Of a stretch of DNA of 64,000 nt, positions 36,381 through 49,900 are shown in pieces. The stretch is from Boletus sp. NGJ (taxonomy: Eukaryota > Basidiomycota > Agaricomycetes > Boletales > Boletaceae). Each line of letters opens with the position of its first letter. The first letter of the stretch is position 1. The notes below the pieces were generated by a model. It had not been told where the DNA came from and made no database searches. It saw nothing but the letters and a program-made list of their open reading frames with translations. The position numbers were made by a program, and so were the translations under genes. Where the stretch lies: the NCBI GenBank assembly GCA_019096195.1, contig JAGTXK010000075.1, positions 248,001 to 312,000 on the forward strand, written 5' to 3'.

Positions 36381-36584
36381 GATGAACTTGTTCAATGTGC
36401 TGACTCGGAAAAATATATACTGAAGACCCACGTGATATGACATCACTATTGGGTGGGTGGCGTCTAGAATATATAATTACGCGAATGGCATAGTAATGTC
36501 CGACCCAAGAAAACGATGGATCCAATGTCCCGCCATCTCACCAACGAGAATCCATTCGTCGGAAAAATGGGCGTAATGCAAGGT

Positions 36585-38285
36585 CTAGTGTGAGGTATAC
36601 ACAAGCTCGGACGATGCAGCGAGTTCCTCAGACGACGTTATGGATGACCGGCCATATGCTCCGAGTCCAACTCCCCTACTATCGTCGTTCCAACGATCGG
36701 TAGCTAGTCGGATGGGCACAACCATTCTGAGCTCCTTGAACGGCGACTTGAAAAGGTCAGGAGGCGTCATTGTTAGCACTAGATAGTCCTGTGCTTTGGT
36801 TTCAATACACCAATTCCATACAAATCGGGTGAACATACCCGTACGGAGAGCCCACTCGCTCTGAAACCCCCGAGCGTGACCCCGTCGCTTATAAAAATAT
36901 CGCCAGAAAACGCCGCCCAGCCAGTCCCGATCCCCTTCAGGTAGCATCAGAACAATGTACCCAAACAGTCGCTGTCTCAACACATACAACATTTCTGAAT
37001 GCACCCTCACCAATACAATCTACTCGCCAGATATCCGGTTTGGTGCCAAGAACGATAGCATTGCTAACACCGTGATCAAAATGGCGAAGAATTTTGTCAT
37101 TCCATCGGCCACAGCTCACCGAACGTCCACCGTTGTCTGTCGCATAAGTTGAATCCGTGTGACCTGTCGCTTCGGTGAAATTAGGCCACTCGCAGGAGCG
37201 AATGGCAAAAAGGCAAGCAAGGAATCGGTGTCGGAATGGAACGATAGATGGAACGGGATTGGCTGCCGAATGCAGAATACCCGTGTGTTGGGAATGTACC
37301 ACTAACATAGCGATGTTGTGACTGCGTACAAGTGATGTACTGATAAACGAACCTTGGCTACCAGATCTCGTATCCCTCGTCGATTAGCCGCAACAATCGA
37401 AGAAAGCAACTCCCATTGCGGGGTATCCGCAAAGCCACTGCTCGATGCAGTCGCCACGAGTGGGAAAGGCATTGGCACAGATGGGCGAGTACGAGGGAGG
37501 TACAAGATCGGCGTAGAGACAGTCCTGTATAAAAGGATGAACAATTTGACAGTAGGCACGCGACGCCCGCATACCAATCATCTTTACGGAAAAATGTGGA
37601 CTTGACCATGTTGGGAACGTCATTAGGCTTGACGACGACCGCGTTCACATTGTAGCTGACATGTGCCCGGAATCCCGGGAGCCCTGAAAGATGAGCTTCA
37701 AAGCTTGGTGGCAGAAACTAGTGTGACATGTAAAGGATGGTCTCAAGCTGAAGCCGTCTTGGACACCTACATACGTCTTGTCTCTATCGGAATACGTCGT
37801 GGGAAGCGAGAAGCTGAATCGTAGCGAACTGGGACACAGTGCGTCTTGAATCCTGTCCTTGATCCAGAGCATGCTCTTTTTCGAGAATAACCTGTGGGTA
37901 GATGTTCCGCCTTCTGCTATTTCTACCATCTTCAGGGTACCCTCAATCTGAAGGCGAACTCGTCGACATCCACCGCTAACCAAAGAACGACACTCACCTG
38001 TACTTCAACACTAGTGACACCCTCGGTCTTGCTGATCTCCACCATGCCTTGGACGCAGGCACCAAGACCGTAAACGGGAAGCACTGCCCGAACATCCTGG
38101 CCAACCAATCTCAGACTCACATTACCGCTTTTCGTCTGTTTCACGAATGAGCGAGGTGGCCTGTTGGGTCGCAACCGAGGATTGAGTGCCAGCCGGGACT
38201 CGTGTGTTCGCGGTATGGATGTGTACGATGGCGAAAGGAGGTGCGGTGGAGGAGCATCGTATTCGGGGAGACTTGCAGCGGGCAT
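36585..38285 (-). CDS. Arrestin-like protein A
   Basis: Two arrestin-fold domains. The N-domain shows the EGTLKMVEIAEGGTSTH segment, the LPxTYSDRDKTY block, PLPPSFEAHLSGLPGFRA and VSYNVNAVVVK. The C-domain ends with DYLVLTMTPPD and the conserved VPIRLATDRW. An LPEY motif lies at residues 6-9, a possible ligand for WW domains of Nedd4/Rsp5 ubiquitin ligases. Several short introns interrupt it. The start ATG is the first in frame. The last member of a same-strand array with B and C, from which it is separated by the phospholipase D gene. By family, it would be an adaptor for ubiquitination or trafficking of membrane proteins; no direct evidence here. Confidence 0.82.
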
Positions 38286-38610
38286 GGGAGTGCGCTGGCA
38301 AGTTGCGAATAGCCTGCACCGAGAGACGAGCAGTGGACGTGTGATTAGTGTTCTTCCACCATATGGGTTAAGCTATACTTAAAAGTGGCTTCCCACTCCG
38401 CTCGCCGCATCACACCGTATGGGCACGTCAGACAACGAGATCGCCGTATCCCATTCCTGGCGTGATGACAGTGAGCTGTTTGCCTCGCTTCATAAAGTTG
38501 ATGCTCTGTTTCACCGTGCGTTTTTGTTTTGGGACGAACGTGAGTGTGCTCATCCACATGGACGGGGCTACATTCAGTTTGCCGTACGGATGCTATTCGA
38601 CATCATGCAG
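38286..38610. other. Intergenic: promoter of arrestin-like A
   Basis: No gene supported; the plus-strand open frame here is antisense to the phospholipase D C-terminus. It holds the promoter of arrestin A and the 3' flank of the phospholipase D gene. Confidence 0.5.
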
Positions 38611-40922
38611 CTAAAATCCGCCCTTGCCACGCGCCCGAGCAATAGATCCTTGCACCCCTTTAATGATACCTTTCAGCCCACTCCCGACTCCCGTCGAGTC
38701 CGTCAGCGGATTCCCATCTTGGTCGAGGTATATACCGTCCTTCTGCAGCTCATGAAGGTGCGTGTTCTGCACTCTCCGGATCGTATCCCGCCAGTCTTTA
38801 CAGACGGATGCATTATCGATCATTACGTTCACTTCCTGGCTGTGGTACCAAGACTGCGTATCTGGCGGGTGCTATGTTCAACAGAGTGTGTTCCACCGAT
38901 GAAACTCACCCTGGTTTCCATTCCCCGCGATGCCCACAGCATCGTCGATGATCATCAGTTTGATCTTGACCGCAAGTTCCAGTCAAATGGCACACACAAT
39001 ATCAATGCAGTACATACATGGCAATTTCGTTTCTGTGCAGACGCGTTGATCGGCTTAATCTGATCTTTTCCTATGGAGAAATCGGTGCAGTCTGGCGCCA
39101 ATGCTACCATCTGATGGTGATGAAGCTCACCAGTATACCAATAGAATCTGAGTCTCTCCTTCTCCCCCTCGTCCAACCGTGCAAACATTTGTTTCGAGAC
39201 TTCCTCGTTGATCCCACCTTGCCCAGGCAATACTTCCCCTCCATCATTGTATCCGACATCTATGTATAGCGTGCACTCGATCCCACGACGCACAGCATTC
39301 AAGACACCTTCTACCACGGGTGCAGCGTTGAAGGTTGGTGACTGTATGAATACATTCTTCTTCGCATACTTCAGACCCGCAAGCCAGGCAACATCCTGAG
39401 CATTGAGTATTGCACTATCCGGATTTCCCAAATTTCCGTACGGCGCACGATTCAAGAGAACCATGGGACATTCCCCGTGTGATGCATGGAAGATGTGAGG
39501 TAAATATTCACCATCAGGTGATTCGGGCGATTCGTATTCAATGGTCCCATGCGTGTTTGGTTGATTATCTGCGTCTATAATTAAGGACATCAGCCCTTGA
39601 TGAGTCGTGCGAATGTACATAGGGACCAACTTAGATGTTCGGTAATCGTCTGGTATTTCCCCGAGACGAAGACTTTGCCATCTGATATCGCTTCAGAAGG
39701 GATTTCTTCATTCGTCAACTTGTGGTACAGTTCTGCGCCTTTCCTTCCGTCGAGGAGATGTATTGATGCATATTCATTGTCCATTCCAAACTTGTAGCCA
39801 CCCCCAGGTTTTTCAAATGGTCGATTCAACAAAGGCAGCCTCGGGTGCATCGGCCTAAACCAGCTAATGAGGGCCATGTCGTAGAATCCATCCACGATGG
39901 GACCTTCGAGGTGCACCATCATCTCCATGTTTGCACGATCTTGAATATTATTAGAGTTCACCAGCGCCACCTTCCGGTCAACAATCATGAATTTGCAGTG
40001 GAATGTTCCTAGCAAGGGTCTTGGGCGGATGTATCGAGTTATACGATCGAAACGTCCGATCCAAGATGTCACTCACTGGTGGAAATTCAGGAGCTCGAAA
40101 TCGAGCCATGGCATTTCGCTCCTCCTCGGTAGTTTGACTTCATCACTCAACCATTCTTCTTCTTCGACAAGAACGTGGCTCTCTGTGAGCATCTTCAAAT
40201 TCGCGCGGTCGTAGATCATCTTTACAACGACTTTCTTTCCCCGTTTCTCCGCACGTCTCGATAGTTCTTTGAAGGCGTCGCAGACAAATTTGGATGCTTT
40301 GGATGCTTCCCAATAGTTTGTAGCGAGAAAGACTTCGTTCTCTGCGTTGACAATACAATCGTGATAGTGTTGCATAATGTCCGGTATCCTGAAAACACCT
40401 TAGCCTTCGTATCAGGCGCCGCCTTGGAAGATCCTACAGGGATATTATAGACAAGTTTACGACTCCTCTGGAGCCCAAGAGGGGTGGAGATACGACACCA
40501 GCCCAAGGGTTGCTCTCGAGTGTAGCCAGAACGTCCACGTATATCTGAAACCTATGCATATAGAGGTGCCATGACGAGCGATGCGATATCACACTGACCT
40601 TGAGAAATAGGTCGCTAGGTCGCGCACCGAAATCACCACATTGAGCAGCTTCGTTGAGGTCCTCTTGAGTCGGTTCGATCTCTTGAATACGCTCTACATC
40701 CTTATTCCCTGTGTGCTGGAAAAGACCCTTGAACGCCTCTAGATGGCTGCTGCCAGGAAGGTTGTGGTGCTTCTTGGGATGCTCGTCATAGTAAAGAGTC
40801 TTGGCAAGATGACCCGGGGCCACATCATGCTCATCATCTGGTGCTGTCGCAGTGGCAAACGCAGCAGTCAGCGTCTTGCCTGAGTGGACGAGGGAGTAGA
40901 CCTTCTCTGAGATAGTAGCCAT
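38611..40922 (-). CDS. Phospholipase D superfamily protein with two HKD motifs
   Basis: Two complete catalytic motifs of the H-x-K-x4-D type: HCKFMIVD (about 39,985-40,010) and HIKLMIID (about 38,950-39,020), the second rebuilt across an intron. Each is followed by the conserved Asn-rich turn (NSNNIQDR and GNGNQ). The second half also has SQEVNVMID. The N-terminus (MATISEKVYSLVHSG) has no signal peptide. The form resembles fungal cytosolic PLD-domain or cardiolipin-synthase-type enzymes rather than the large PX/PH-containing Spo14. It should cleave or transfer phosphatidyl groups; the substrate is not certain. It sits inside the arrestin-like array on the same strand. Confidence 0.88.
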
Positions 40923-41234
40923 TGAAGATTATGATGGTCACCAATGGCGGTTTCACGGCGTTTATACTACCACATGGCACAGACTGCGTCGGTAGTACTA
41001 CCAGTTGCTCCACTCCGATCGCTGTCCATTTGACACATTGCGCAGTCTATACTCATTAGGCCCAAATCGAATTAGTCTCGTTATGTTCTGAGGCCTTGGT
41101 TATGTACAAAGGATTTGCTCAAATGACTCGACTTTCTAATTATCATTAAGAAATTACTGCATAAACATGTAATTTCAGACGAAAATACTTATAGCTTAAT
41201 TGATATCCTTAAATAAATGGTGCAACTATGATAT
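40923..41234. other. Intergenic: PLD promoter and arrestin-like B 3' flank
   Basis: No gene seen. The stretch 41,135-41,220 is AT-rich and is probably the 3' untranslated region of arrestin B. Confidence 0.5.
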
Positions 41235-42655
41235 TCAGGATCTGTCGATCCAAGGGTGTGTGACCAGACGAATAGGAAACGCCTGATAAAGTTGCGGAGG
41301 AATGGATTGCAGTGGACCAGGGGTGAGCAATGAAAGCACCAAAAAATCCTGATACGCGTGGTGTTCAAACCGCCAAGGTTCCGAAATACGTAGACAAGAC
41401 TTACCTTGACTTCGACCATGGACGTAGTAAAACTAGAGTATTCGATCGGTCGCTCGCAATGGATTTCACCGTCCCAGCTCTGGGTCACCGTGTTGTCTGA
41501 GATAGGCTCGATAGCTGTCATGGGATTGGGAAAAACCCTGCCTGTACCGAGGACGTCCTCTTGAATATCTTTCTGATGTCCAATCAACACGGTCGTCTGT
41601 CGGAGAAGGAATACGCGAATGGGTTTCTCGAGGCAAATATCACTTCTTGACACATGTCCGGCGATGCTGCGCAGGAATGACGCTGAAGCGCAGAATGATA
41701 TGTGAAACGGGACAATCTCCGACGACGAGAATACTCGAACTGAAGGCATGAAGAGCTTGCGGGAAGAGGTCAACTACCCACGAAGAGACTTTGCACTGCA
41801 TGACTCACATGGCATTGGGCCATAAGTGGCTCTTCACCTTCACTCGAGGGTGCTTTGGTCATTCCCCAGATCTCTTCTTGCCATTCTTCTGGGCAGATTT
41901 TTATGGAAGAGAAACAGGGAGGTGACGGCCTGGGTGGACGAACTCGGGGGCTATAGCGTAAATGCGCAGACAGACGAACATCCCTGCGTAATTCGGATGA
42001 GTCCGAAGCCCTCAATTACACACAGGTATCACTGACCTGGTTCGGGAGAAAATTGGACACGAGATCTTCCGGACTACAACGTTTAGCGAGTGCACAATGG
42101 CCACTCGGCAGGGTTTCTTGACAGACATGGAAGGCGGAAGACGACGCGAGCGACCATGATCTTTGTCTCGGTACGCAGAAGGGAAGGATAGCGAGACAGG
42201 CAACAGGCTGGGACACATGTCACTGGTCGAGTCGCTTCTCCGCCACAGCAGGCGCTCTTTGGAGAAAAGAGTATGCAATAATAATCCTGATCTTGTTTTC
42301 ACCCGAATTTGTGCCTCTAACTATGTCCAAGATCAAGAAAGATGATAAGGAGGAGAGGGGACGCGATACGAACCTTGACTGTTACGGACACGACTTTTTT
42401 CCTATCTGCTGGTGCGAACTCACCATACACAGTGCTGCATAGCCCAAAAGTAGGTATGCCATCCTCCTGCCGACAGCCTCGCAACGTGAGAGACATGCCG
42501 TGGTCTTCGTATGTGAAAGCATAGTTTTCGCGGAAGTGTGTTGTCTCCCTTGGTGCCCTTTGGATGCACTGCTCTCCGGGTAACGGCGTTGAAGAGTAAT
42601 CAGGTGGGATAGAGGGTGTATAGTCTGGAAGTTCTATATCGGTGAATATTTCCAT
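41235..42655 (-). CDS. Arrestin-like protein B
   Basis: Paralogue of A and C. ATG at 42655. The N-terminus carries LPDY (residues 9-12) and PPDY (17-20), both PY-type WW ligands. The arrestin N-domain follows (FSKERLLWRRSD and FPSAYRDKD regions), then the C-domain with PFHISFCAS and RVFLLRQTTV. The last exon, after a GTAAGT intron ending at about 41,350, reads DFLVLSLLTP and ends AFPIRLVTHPW with stop at 41,235. A longer frame ending at 41,189 is an out-of-frame read-through of that intron. Role inferred as for A. Confidence 0.82.
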
Positions 42656-43315
42656 AGTGGAACAGGACAAGGAAAGAGGCCGCAGAAATCAGCAGGCTCG
42701 AGCGGGAGATGTCTCATGGCGACGCTCAGGGTATAAATGAGGAACAGCCTACAATGTTCCAAGTAAGTACGCAACGGCTTGATGAACACGGTTGCGGTGT
42801 TGTGTGGTCCCGAACCCGGCGCTGGCTGTGGCGGTGCCTGCAACGTATGCTGATGCCACCCGAGTAGCAGTGTCTCATGCTGTCCAAGACTCTGCTCGAA
42901 TAAACACAGATATTTTGATAGCGAAAACAACGAGACTTGGCATTCTATGAGTAGTCTATGTCTAGTGATCGATGGGACCAACAGTACGGCTCAGGGTGGG
43001 GGATATGTAGGTATGACCGCTCCCACCCGCGCCGGGTTTACCCCCAGGATCCCTTCTTGGCTACACGGTACTAGACATCCGAGGGAGAATCTCATATCTG
43101 CATGAATGGAAGTAGTTGGAGTTTTCAGTTCGGTGAGAAGCTCATTTGAAGGGTCCATCAACGGACACCAGGGAGGCATGAGCAGGGTGCCTCGGCTACA
43201 AATATCAATAGACTGGACGAGTCAGTATATAAAGTAGGAGCCAAGTTCACCGGGCTCACAGTGGTTTGAAGTGTGATCACAATGTGCCACTAGATCGACC
43301 ATCCTATCCCAAGTA
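42656..43315. other. Intergenic: promoter of arrestin-like B
   Basis: About 660 bp with only short frames and no domain. A minus-strand frame at 42,991-43,179 could be an extra 3' exon of arrestin C, since C ends at a GTGAGT that might be a splice donor, but nothing else supports it. Confidence 0.45.
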
Positions 43316-44757
43316 CTAACTCACAGCATCACTCGACCAACGATCTGTCACGAGTCGTATTGGACGGGAATGTGTTACACCCAGCAGTGGTGATTTGAGT
43401 GGTTGCCGAGGAGTGATCGACAGAACGATAGAGTCCTGTGTCGAGCAAAAATACGGCACATCTGAACTCAAGTGAATGGTCATACCTTGACGGAAAATTG
43501 GTTGGTGGAGAAACTGGGAACGGTGACATCTTCGCCGCATCTAAGTACCCCGTCCCAATCGAGAGAATCCAAGTCTTCCCCGAGAGGATGCCGTAAAACC
43601 GTGCGATGTCCTGAAAGTAGGGACTGTGAAGGACCCATTTGCCCCTCACCGATGTTGCGGCACGCCGTAGCATATTGTCCGTGTATTTTGACGCTGGATT
43701 GCCGGAGCAGATATACTCTGATGACTATTCCCCCACTCTGTTGGCCAGTAGCACCCTGATTCCCGTCATAGCCTTGCTCAAGGAATGGGACAAGTGACGC
43801 GGGGCTACCACGAATCTGTAGATGAAACGGAATTGTATCTGAGAGAGCATAAGTCTGCACAGAAGGGATGAATAACTAGAGGCACTTTGTCCATTTGAAC
43901 AACTTTATCGCAAATCAACATGACTCACGAGACATTTGACATGTGCCAACCCCGAACCTTGTGACATTGGTACTGTACACATGACTTCGTGCCATTCTTC
44001 AGGGGAGGATTTTACGGTGGACATGAACGGTAAATCGCTGGAAAGTATGGGCAGATGCGGGCGACTTTGCGGGCGGTACATCAGAGGCACCTTGACACTG
44101 AAATGATGGCATATTAACCGAAAGGTGTCCTAGGTCACATAAGCATAGTACTTACGCTTCATTGCCCTTCAAAAGGGATAGGAACTGCCGTGGGCGTGGC
44201 AATTCGATTGTCAGTGAGTACGAGCAAGCCGCACGAGGTTCACTGCTCTCGAAGGTTGGGGGCAAGGCCCTCGTCTGACCACCATCATCGAAAGTGCGCG
44301 GGAACGTGACCTCAATCGGGATGGTTCGAGGACGTTGTGTATGAGATGCGTTCCACAATACGCAGGTCATAGAAAGAAAGGTAGTCGAAACAGGAATCCC
44401 GGACGCATGAAGGAGAAAGTGGCCCTCGAGCTGAGAGGTCATAAGAAACCCGATTGCACACGTATACGGATAAACTCTCACCTTCAGGATCACGGATGTT
44501 AAACCGTCCGTCACGTTGCCGAGTATCACATCTCCCTGGATGACCCCACACCGACCGTATATGGGGTATGTACTGCCAGGATGCTGGTCTCTAAGAACAA
44601 TGGTAAGGGGATCTGTTATTCTACGATACACCCCGGTGGGACGTCGCGACGAAGCACGGTGAGTGGACTCGACAGTTTGTTCTCCTGGTAAGAGCCCACT
44701 CGAATAGCGCGGCGAGGGAGTAGAGGGAGTGTATGGGGGCAAGGTATCGTTCCCCAT
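43316..44757 (-). CDS. Arrestin-like protein C
   Basis: Third paralogue. It starts MGNDTLPPY, with LPPY at residues 6-9, and has a long N-domain (PLTIVLRDQHP onward; FESSEPRAACSYSLTIELP). The C-domain contains DTIPFHLQIRGSPASL and RVYLLRQSSVK, and it ends with DSIVLSITP and the shared RPIRLVTDRW. Stop at 43,316 overlaps a splice-donor-like GTGAGT, so a further exon is possible. The LLRQ(S/T) block and the PIRLxTDxW end are common to B and C and link them as tandem duplicates. Confidence 0.8.
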
Positions 44758-44953
44758 TTTGCTCGACTCGGCGAGTGTGCCATGGCTCGGTATATGAGCA
44801 CCATGCTCGAAGCGTCACCAAGCTAAAGTTGTACATGACTCGAAATGACTCTACCGGAAAACGTCCGAAATGAGTCGAGGGAACATTGTCATGCGGCAAC
44901 CAAACAATCAGGGGCCACACAGCAAGCTGCATCTAATGTAAATTACGAGAAAA

Positions 44954-46789
44954 TTATACATTTGCGTCTGGTTTGTCATCCTTCAAAACCACACTCGGTC
45001 CAAGGTCAACGACAGTGTAGAAGGAAAATGTTTTAACTTCAGGGGCTTTTGCTGTTCTAGACGGAGTACCTGCGCCATCCTCAGAAGGGAGAGGGTCATC
45101 GGATCGGTACGTATATGAAACCATCAGATTGAACTATGTGGGAGATCAATCCGTCAACAGTCACCAACCGCAGAATTAAAGGTACAAACCTTGACGTTGC
45201 CCCTGAAGCCTGGCTTAATGCTTACCTCGCCTCCCACAATGGTTACGTTTGCCCTCCTTTCCAGTACGCCAACATTTTTAAGGCGACCGCGTGCTTCCTT
45301 ATCTCTGATCCCTCTTCCAGTATCTCCAATTCCAAGTTCGTCATCCTCTACTCCAAACATGTCTTCGTCATCGTCGTATTCCCATGCCTCTGCAAAGGCT
45401 GCAACAGAAAACGGCGTGGTTGGCAGCGACACCTGGTATGAACGCCCATCTGCAACTCTTTGGGGAGATAATCGCACTTGGATCGGGTCGTATAATGGGT
45501 TGGTCAACGCGAGCTGAAAGGGATTACTCATTCCAGCATGCATAATGCCACTCTTGGTATCTATACCGGAGCTGAGAACCTTGCCCGCCACTCGTTTGGC
45601 CGCCTGCGTTTGAGGAAAGCCAACAGAAATAGCGGGCAAGTAGTTGGCCGCCACAAGCTTGATCTTGTAACGCACGGACTGCGCCTTTTGTTCCGGCTTG
45701 ATTAATATATGTCTGCACGCTGGACATCGTTTCGAGACTTTTGAGTGTAGAGGTATCCGATGCGGTCGTAGGTCGCTTGGACACGAGTGAGTAGCTAGTT
45801 TGCCCAAACTCATTGACATTACCTCGAGCGTGGTGGTGTCATCCAGCTGTTTCCCCACCGTTGTTCAAGCTTGGCTACCTCTTCAATGGTTTCCATGTGT
45901 CTGAGAAGTTCGACATCCGCATCGTCTCCACCGCTACCGAGCTGATTGAAGACAGCAGTTTCCACCCTGCTCTTATACTCGGGCATCTCGTCTTTGTTTG
46001 CTGTTCTATCTCGACCGGCACGACTGCGGCCAAGCGGGTTATACTTGCCAACCCCAGGAATATCGCGCGCGAGCGCGGCAGAGGCAGCGGCTGTGGCAGA
46101 GGATGTGTGTAGATGATGAGATGATACTGCTGGCAAATGCGATGAAGATGAAAGAGATGATGTACGCAGAAAAGGCTCGAAGTGCTCTTTTAAACGTTCA
46201 AACTCCAGTGATTCCGGGGCAGAATCTTCGAACTTTTGTAATTGCGCTAAACACGTCATATCAACGAGATAAGAGCGAAGGATGTACCGGTGCTCCTGAC
46301 CTGCCAACCCAGTCGGTTTCTCAAACGAGATGTCGACCTCGGCCGAGTCCCAGCGACAATGACCACAATACAAAAAGTATGGGGCTTCTCCGACATTACT
46401 GAGCGAAGCTGAAGGTCGACCATCGCCATCATCTGGGGGGTCAGAAGCTACTACCGACAGAGTGGAGCGACATATGGGGCAAGAGAAACAATTGCGTGCG
46501 CATCTATGGACGATGGAATTAGACATCCACACTAGTCAAAGGCGACTCACCGGTTCTTTTCAGCCCTCACACTTGCACTAGGGACCTCGAATAAGCAGTT
46601 TGGGCAGTAATAGCCACTGACTTCAACAGAGACACATCGATTACATCGGACGGCATCACATTCTTCGCAAAAATAAAGGTTGTGCAATGGGTGAAAGCTT
46701 GCGGAGGACGAGGCCAAGGTTGGCGGTGGTGGGGTGTGCAAGTTTGACCCAGACATGCAAGGGCAGTAGTATTGGATGCTTGGCCACAT
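44954..46789 (-). CDS. DCTN4: Dynactin subunit p62 (DCTN4)
   Basis: Subunit of the pointed-end complex of dynactin, which links dynein to cargo. The N-terminus has the paired zinc-ribbon type cysteines of p62: YYCPCM, FCEECDAVRCNRC, YYCPNC, then CARNCFSCPICRS and YFLYCGHC. The middle holds the KRCPACRHILIKPEQK block and KIKLVAANYLP, and the C-terminus a beta-rich domain with acidic patch (DDDEDMFGVEDDE). The real last exon, reading FNLMVSYTYRSDD, lies after a GTTTGT-donor intron and ends at 44,954; the unspliced frame would stop at 45,154. ATG at 46,789. Confidence 0.93.
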
Positions 46790-46950
46790 CTCGTGTACAA
46801 TTGAGCAGCTCTCAGTGGAGTGAGTTCGAGGTATTGTACAGTAGTTGATAAAAACAATCGCTGTGGTAATCCCGCACGCGCATACATCTTACATAATCGG
46901 CTAGCCACCTTGATAACTTACAAGTAACTTACATCAACTTCTCCCACCTC

Positions 46951-49900
46951 TTACACATCGTACACAATTCTAGCACCAACCCAAGGGTAGGGATAGTTGT
47001 GTTGGTACCAGTTGCGCACGCTGCGCCTCTCAGCGATCCGCGGGATCGTGGTATAAGACCCTCCAAGCTGTGAAGAAGAGACATTCAACGAAGGATGATC
47101 GCAAGACAGGTTCAAGACAACGTACTACGACTTGGTGATGACCATCAAAGAAATCAGCAGAGTACCTACGGGAATGGTCACTAACCGAACACACGCCAAA
47201 TGGATTTTTCTCACCCAGGGTACAGCTGAGATGGGACAAAGCCCGCAAGTTTCTCTAATACGGTTGAGGTCCATTCCCATACACCGCCGTTGTGTCCCTG
47301 TCCACCACGGTTCTCTACACCGGTCGTAGCACTGAGCGAGCGTCCTGTTAGTACATAGTTCCAGCTGCTCAAGCGAATGTGAAGTCCTTACGGGACGGGA
47401 TGCCAGTTCCTAAATCCGATATTCGCACCACCCTCATAGCCGCACGCGAATTTATCCATGAACAGGCGAAGTTCCGGTTCAGTAGGGAGTCGTCCACCCT
47501 TGACGCTCGCATACACCGACATATTGTCGTAAGAAGTGAGAATGGGCCAGTCCCAAGCAATGGTCATCGACACGGGACCATACAACGAACGGACTCTGAT
47601 CTCCCCGTCTTCGTGCGTCACCCAGCTAGCAGGAAACTCGACTTTGTCCTTCCGGGTACCCGTGTAGAACTCGAAGAATTCGCCGTTGGTGATGGGCCTC
47701 CAAGAGATCCTAAAAGCGTCAGCAGAAACCTGGCGAGATGGACTCTCGTTATCCCAGCCAAAGATATGCCCTTCTACATCTAGCGCCTTAATAGCATCGT
47801 CGGCTTCGATGTCGTCAATGCCGAGAGTAACGGTAGTGGCTTCAATGACGACGGTAGAGTATGTGGGCTTAGGAGAAGCATTCCATGATGCGAGCAGTGA
47901 TTCCCAAGGGGGTGTAATGAAGTCTGGAGGAGGGATTGTTCCATTCCCAGCTCGTTGGATAAGCATATATAATAAAGTCTGACATCGGGTCAAAATGGCA
48001 TCCAGACATAAATGAAAACAAGACATCAACCTCAATGTGTAGTCCCTCGTGCTCGTATGTCATGAAGAGCACTCGAGCAAATTTCCTCGTCAATTGGATA
48101 TTGCCGTTGGATATATCCATGTACAGCTTCGTGAGCCGCTCTCGTACACGTCCCCCGAAGGCAAGGATGCTACTGAGCGATGGCCAATCTTCGGGGTTTC
48201 GTGGGACTTCAGAGTGCGCCTGACAAGACTCCGTTAGCATCTAGAATAGAACGGAGAGGGACACGAACATGGCATTGGGTCGGGTCGTCCACATTAGGGT
48301 CAATACCTCTCTATCCATGGGTAGGATTTTTAGCCGTGTACAGCACAAGATGAGACAACCTACTTCAAAAATGAACTACATTGCAAGGATAATTACGAGT
48401 CACTTCATGAACAGCGGTACAAAAACCAACCTTGAACTCCTCGGGCTGAGTATGAGGTTCTTGCAGCAGACGGGAAAGATGAATGTCCAAGAATGCGGGA
48501 GTGTGACCAAGATAAAACAAGCAAATGTGACGGAGGTCAATAGGCTTCTCGAAAAGCATGGACGATGGAATCATCCGGAGAGTGACGAAGTCCCATGCGT
48601 TCCATATATCTTGCCAATCCCGCATACTCGGAACACCAAACCTTTCACCGATGATTTCTTTAGTGGGCACAGTAGGTGACGACAATAAAGGAAACGCGAA
48701 TGGTGGGCGCTCGAGTAGCCACACGGAGAAGCGTGACGTGCTATCCATCCAACGCTGGATAGGTCGCAAGTTGGCATCAGTGAACAATGTATAGGCGTCT
48801 CTCTCCGAATACTAGAGAGGATGAGTATGAAAGATCTGGCGGTAGACAGCTTTCTACCTTAAGAGACATCTCGATCTTGAGAAGCTCATCTTTGGAGAAA
48901 TAGATCTCCTCGTTGGCGCCTGGGATGGTGATGCGGTGAGAGTGTAGACACTTGTAGAATGCGTCGTGGGTACCTAGAGAAGCGTGAACAAGGGAGCCGC
49001 GATTCGCCGGACCTCGAATAGACTCACGACTGCCTTCATCATAAGAGTTGGTGTATCCCCAGTTACCGAGATCAAAGAGCTCTGAGTCACCGAGAGCCAT
49101 CCCGGCTGCCTTTAGGCCATTCATGATGAAGTTTCTGGTATGACCGTGGGGATCGTTGTAAGCAATCTCGATTTCCTCGCGGCTGTTGTCATGATCGAGA
49201 CCTAGCAGGAGGGTATCTCCATAACCAGCGCGTAATGGCAACGAGCGAAGGAACTGGACATCCTCTCCGCGCGAAAAATTGCCGATAGAGGAGCCTATGA
49301 ATAGAAGGTGGAGCTGTGGTTGTCCTAGCTTCGTCATGTCGGCATCTTGCGTGACTTGTCCGGTGAACGCAGATGGTCCGGGGACAGAGCCTCGACGGGT
49401 ACTCTGAAGCGCATAGCGTTCATGTGGCACGCTGCCAGTGTCGGTATGGACCCCGTCATCAACAGTCTCCTGTAAGCCGCCTTGAAGTACAAAAGCGATG
49501 CCGTTTTCATAGGTGCCAAGCAACCCTTTTGCCTGGACCTTGCCTCCAATAGCGGAACCTGCGTCGGAGTTGCGCAACTGAATCAAAGTCCGTTGGATCT
49601 CTCGTTCTTCGAGATCGAGTGCAAAGTATGTCGCGGAAGGGATGGCGGGGGTTTCTGACACCAAAGCGGCAAGAGCATGCAGTAAATACGAGGTCTTTCT
49701 GATTGCACTAGAATATATGTATCAGCGACGCCTAAATTGTTGATAGAGAGGGTTGGTTCCCAGTGAGACCACGGGTTGGACACATATGTCAGGACAAAAG
49801 TGTTGTTCCAAATGCAGAGAATGGTCCAGATATGACGGAAACTTGACGTGACTCACCCTGCGCCGAGCTCCAGTAAGACCTGGGCTGGTGTGCTTTCACT

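Noticed and set aside
42991-43179. Separate small gene between arrestin-like B and C.
   Set aside because: It lacks domain or codon evidence; at most it could be a 3' exon of arrestin C.
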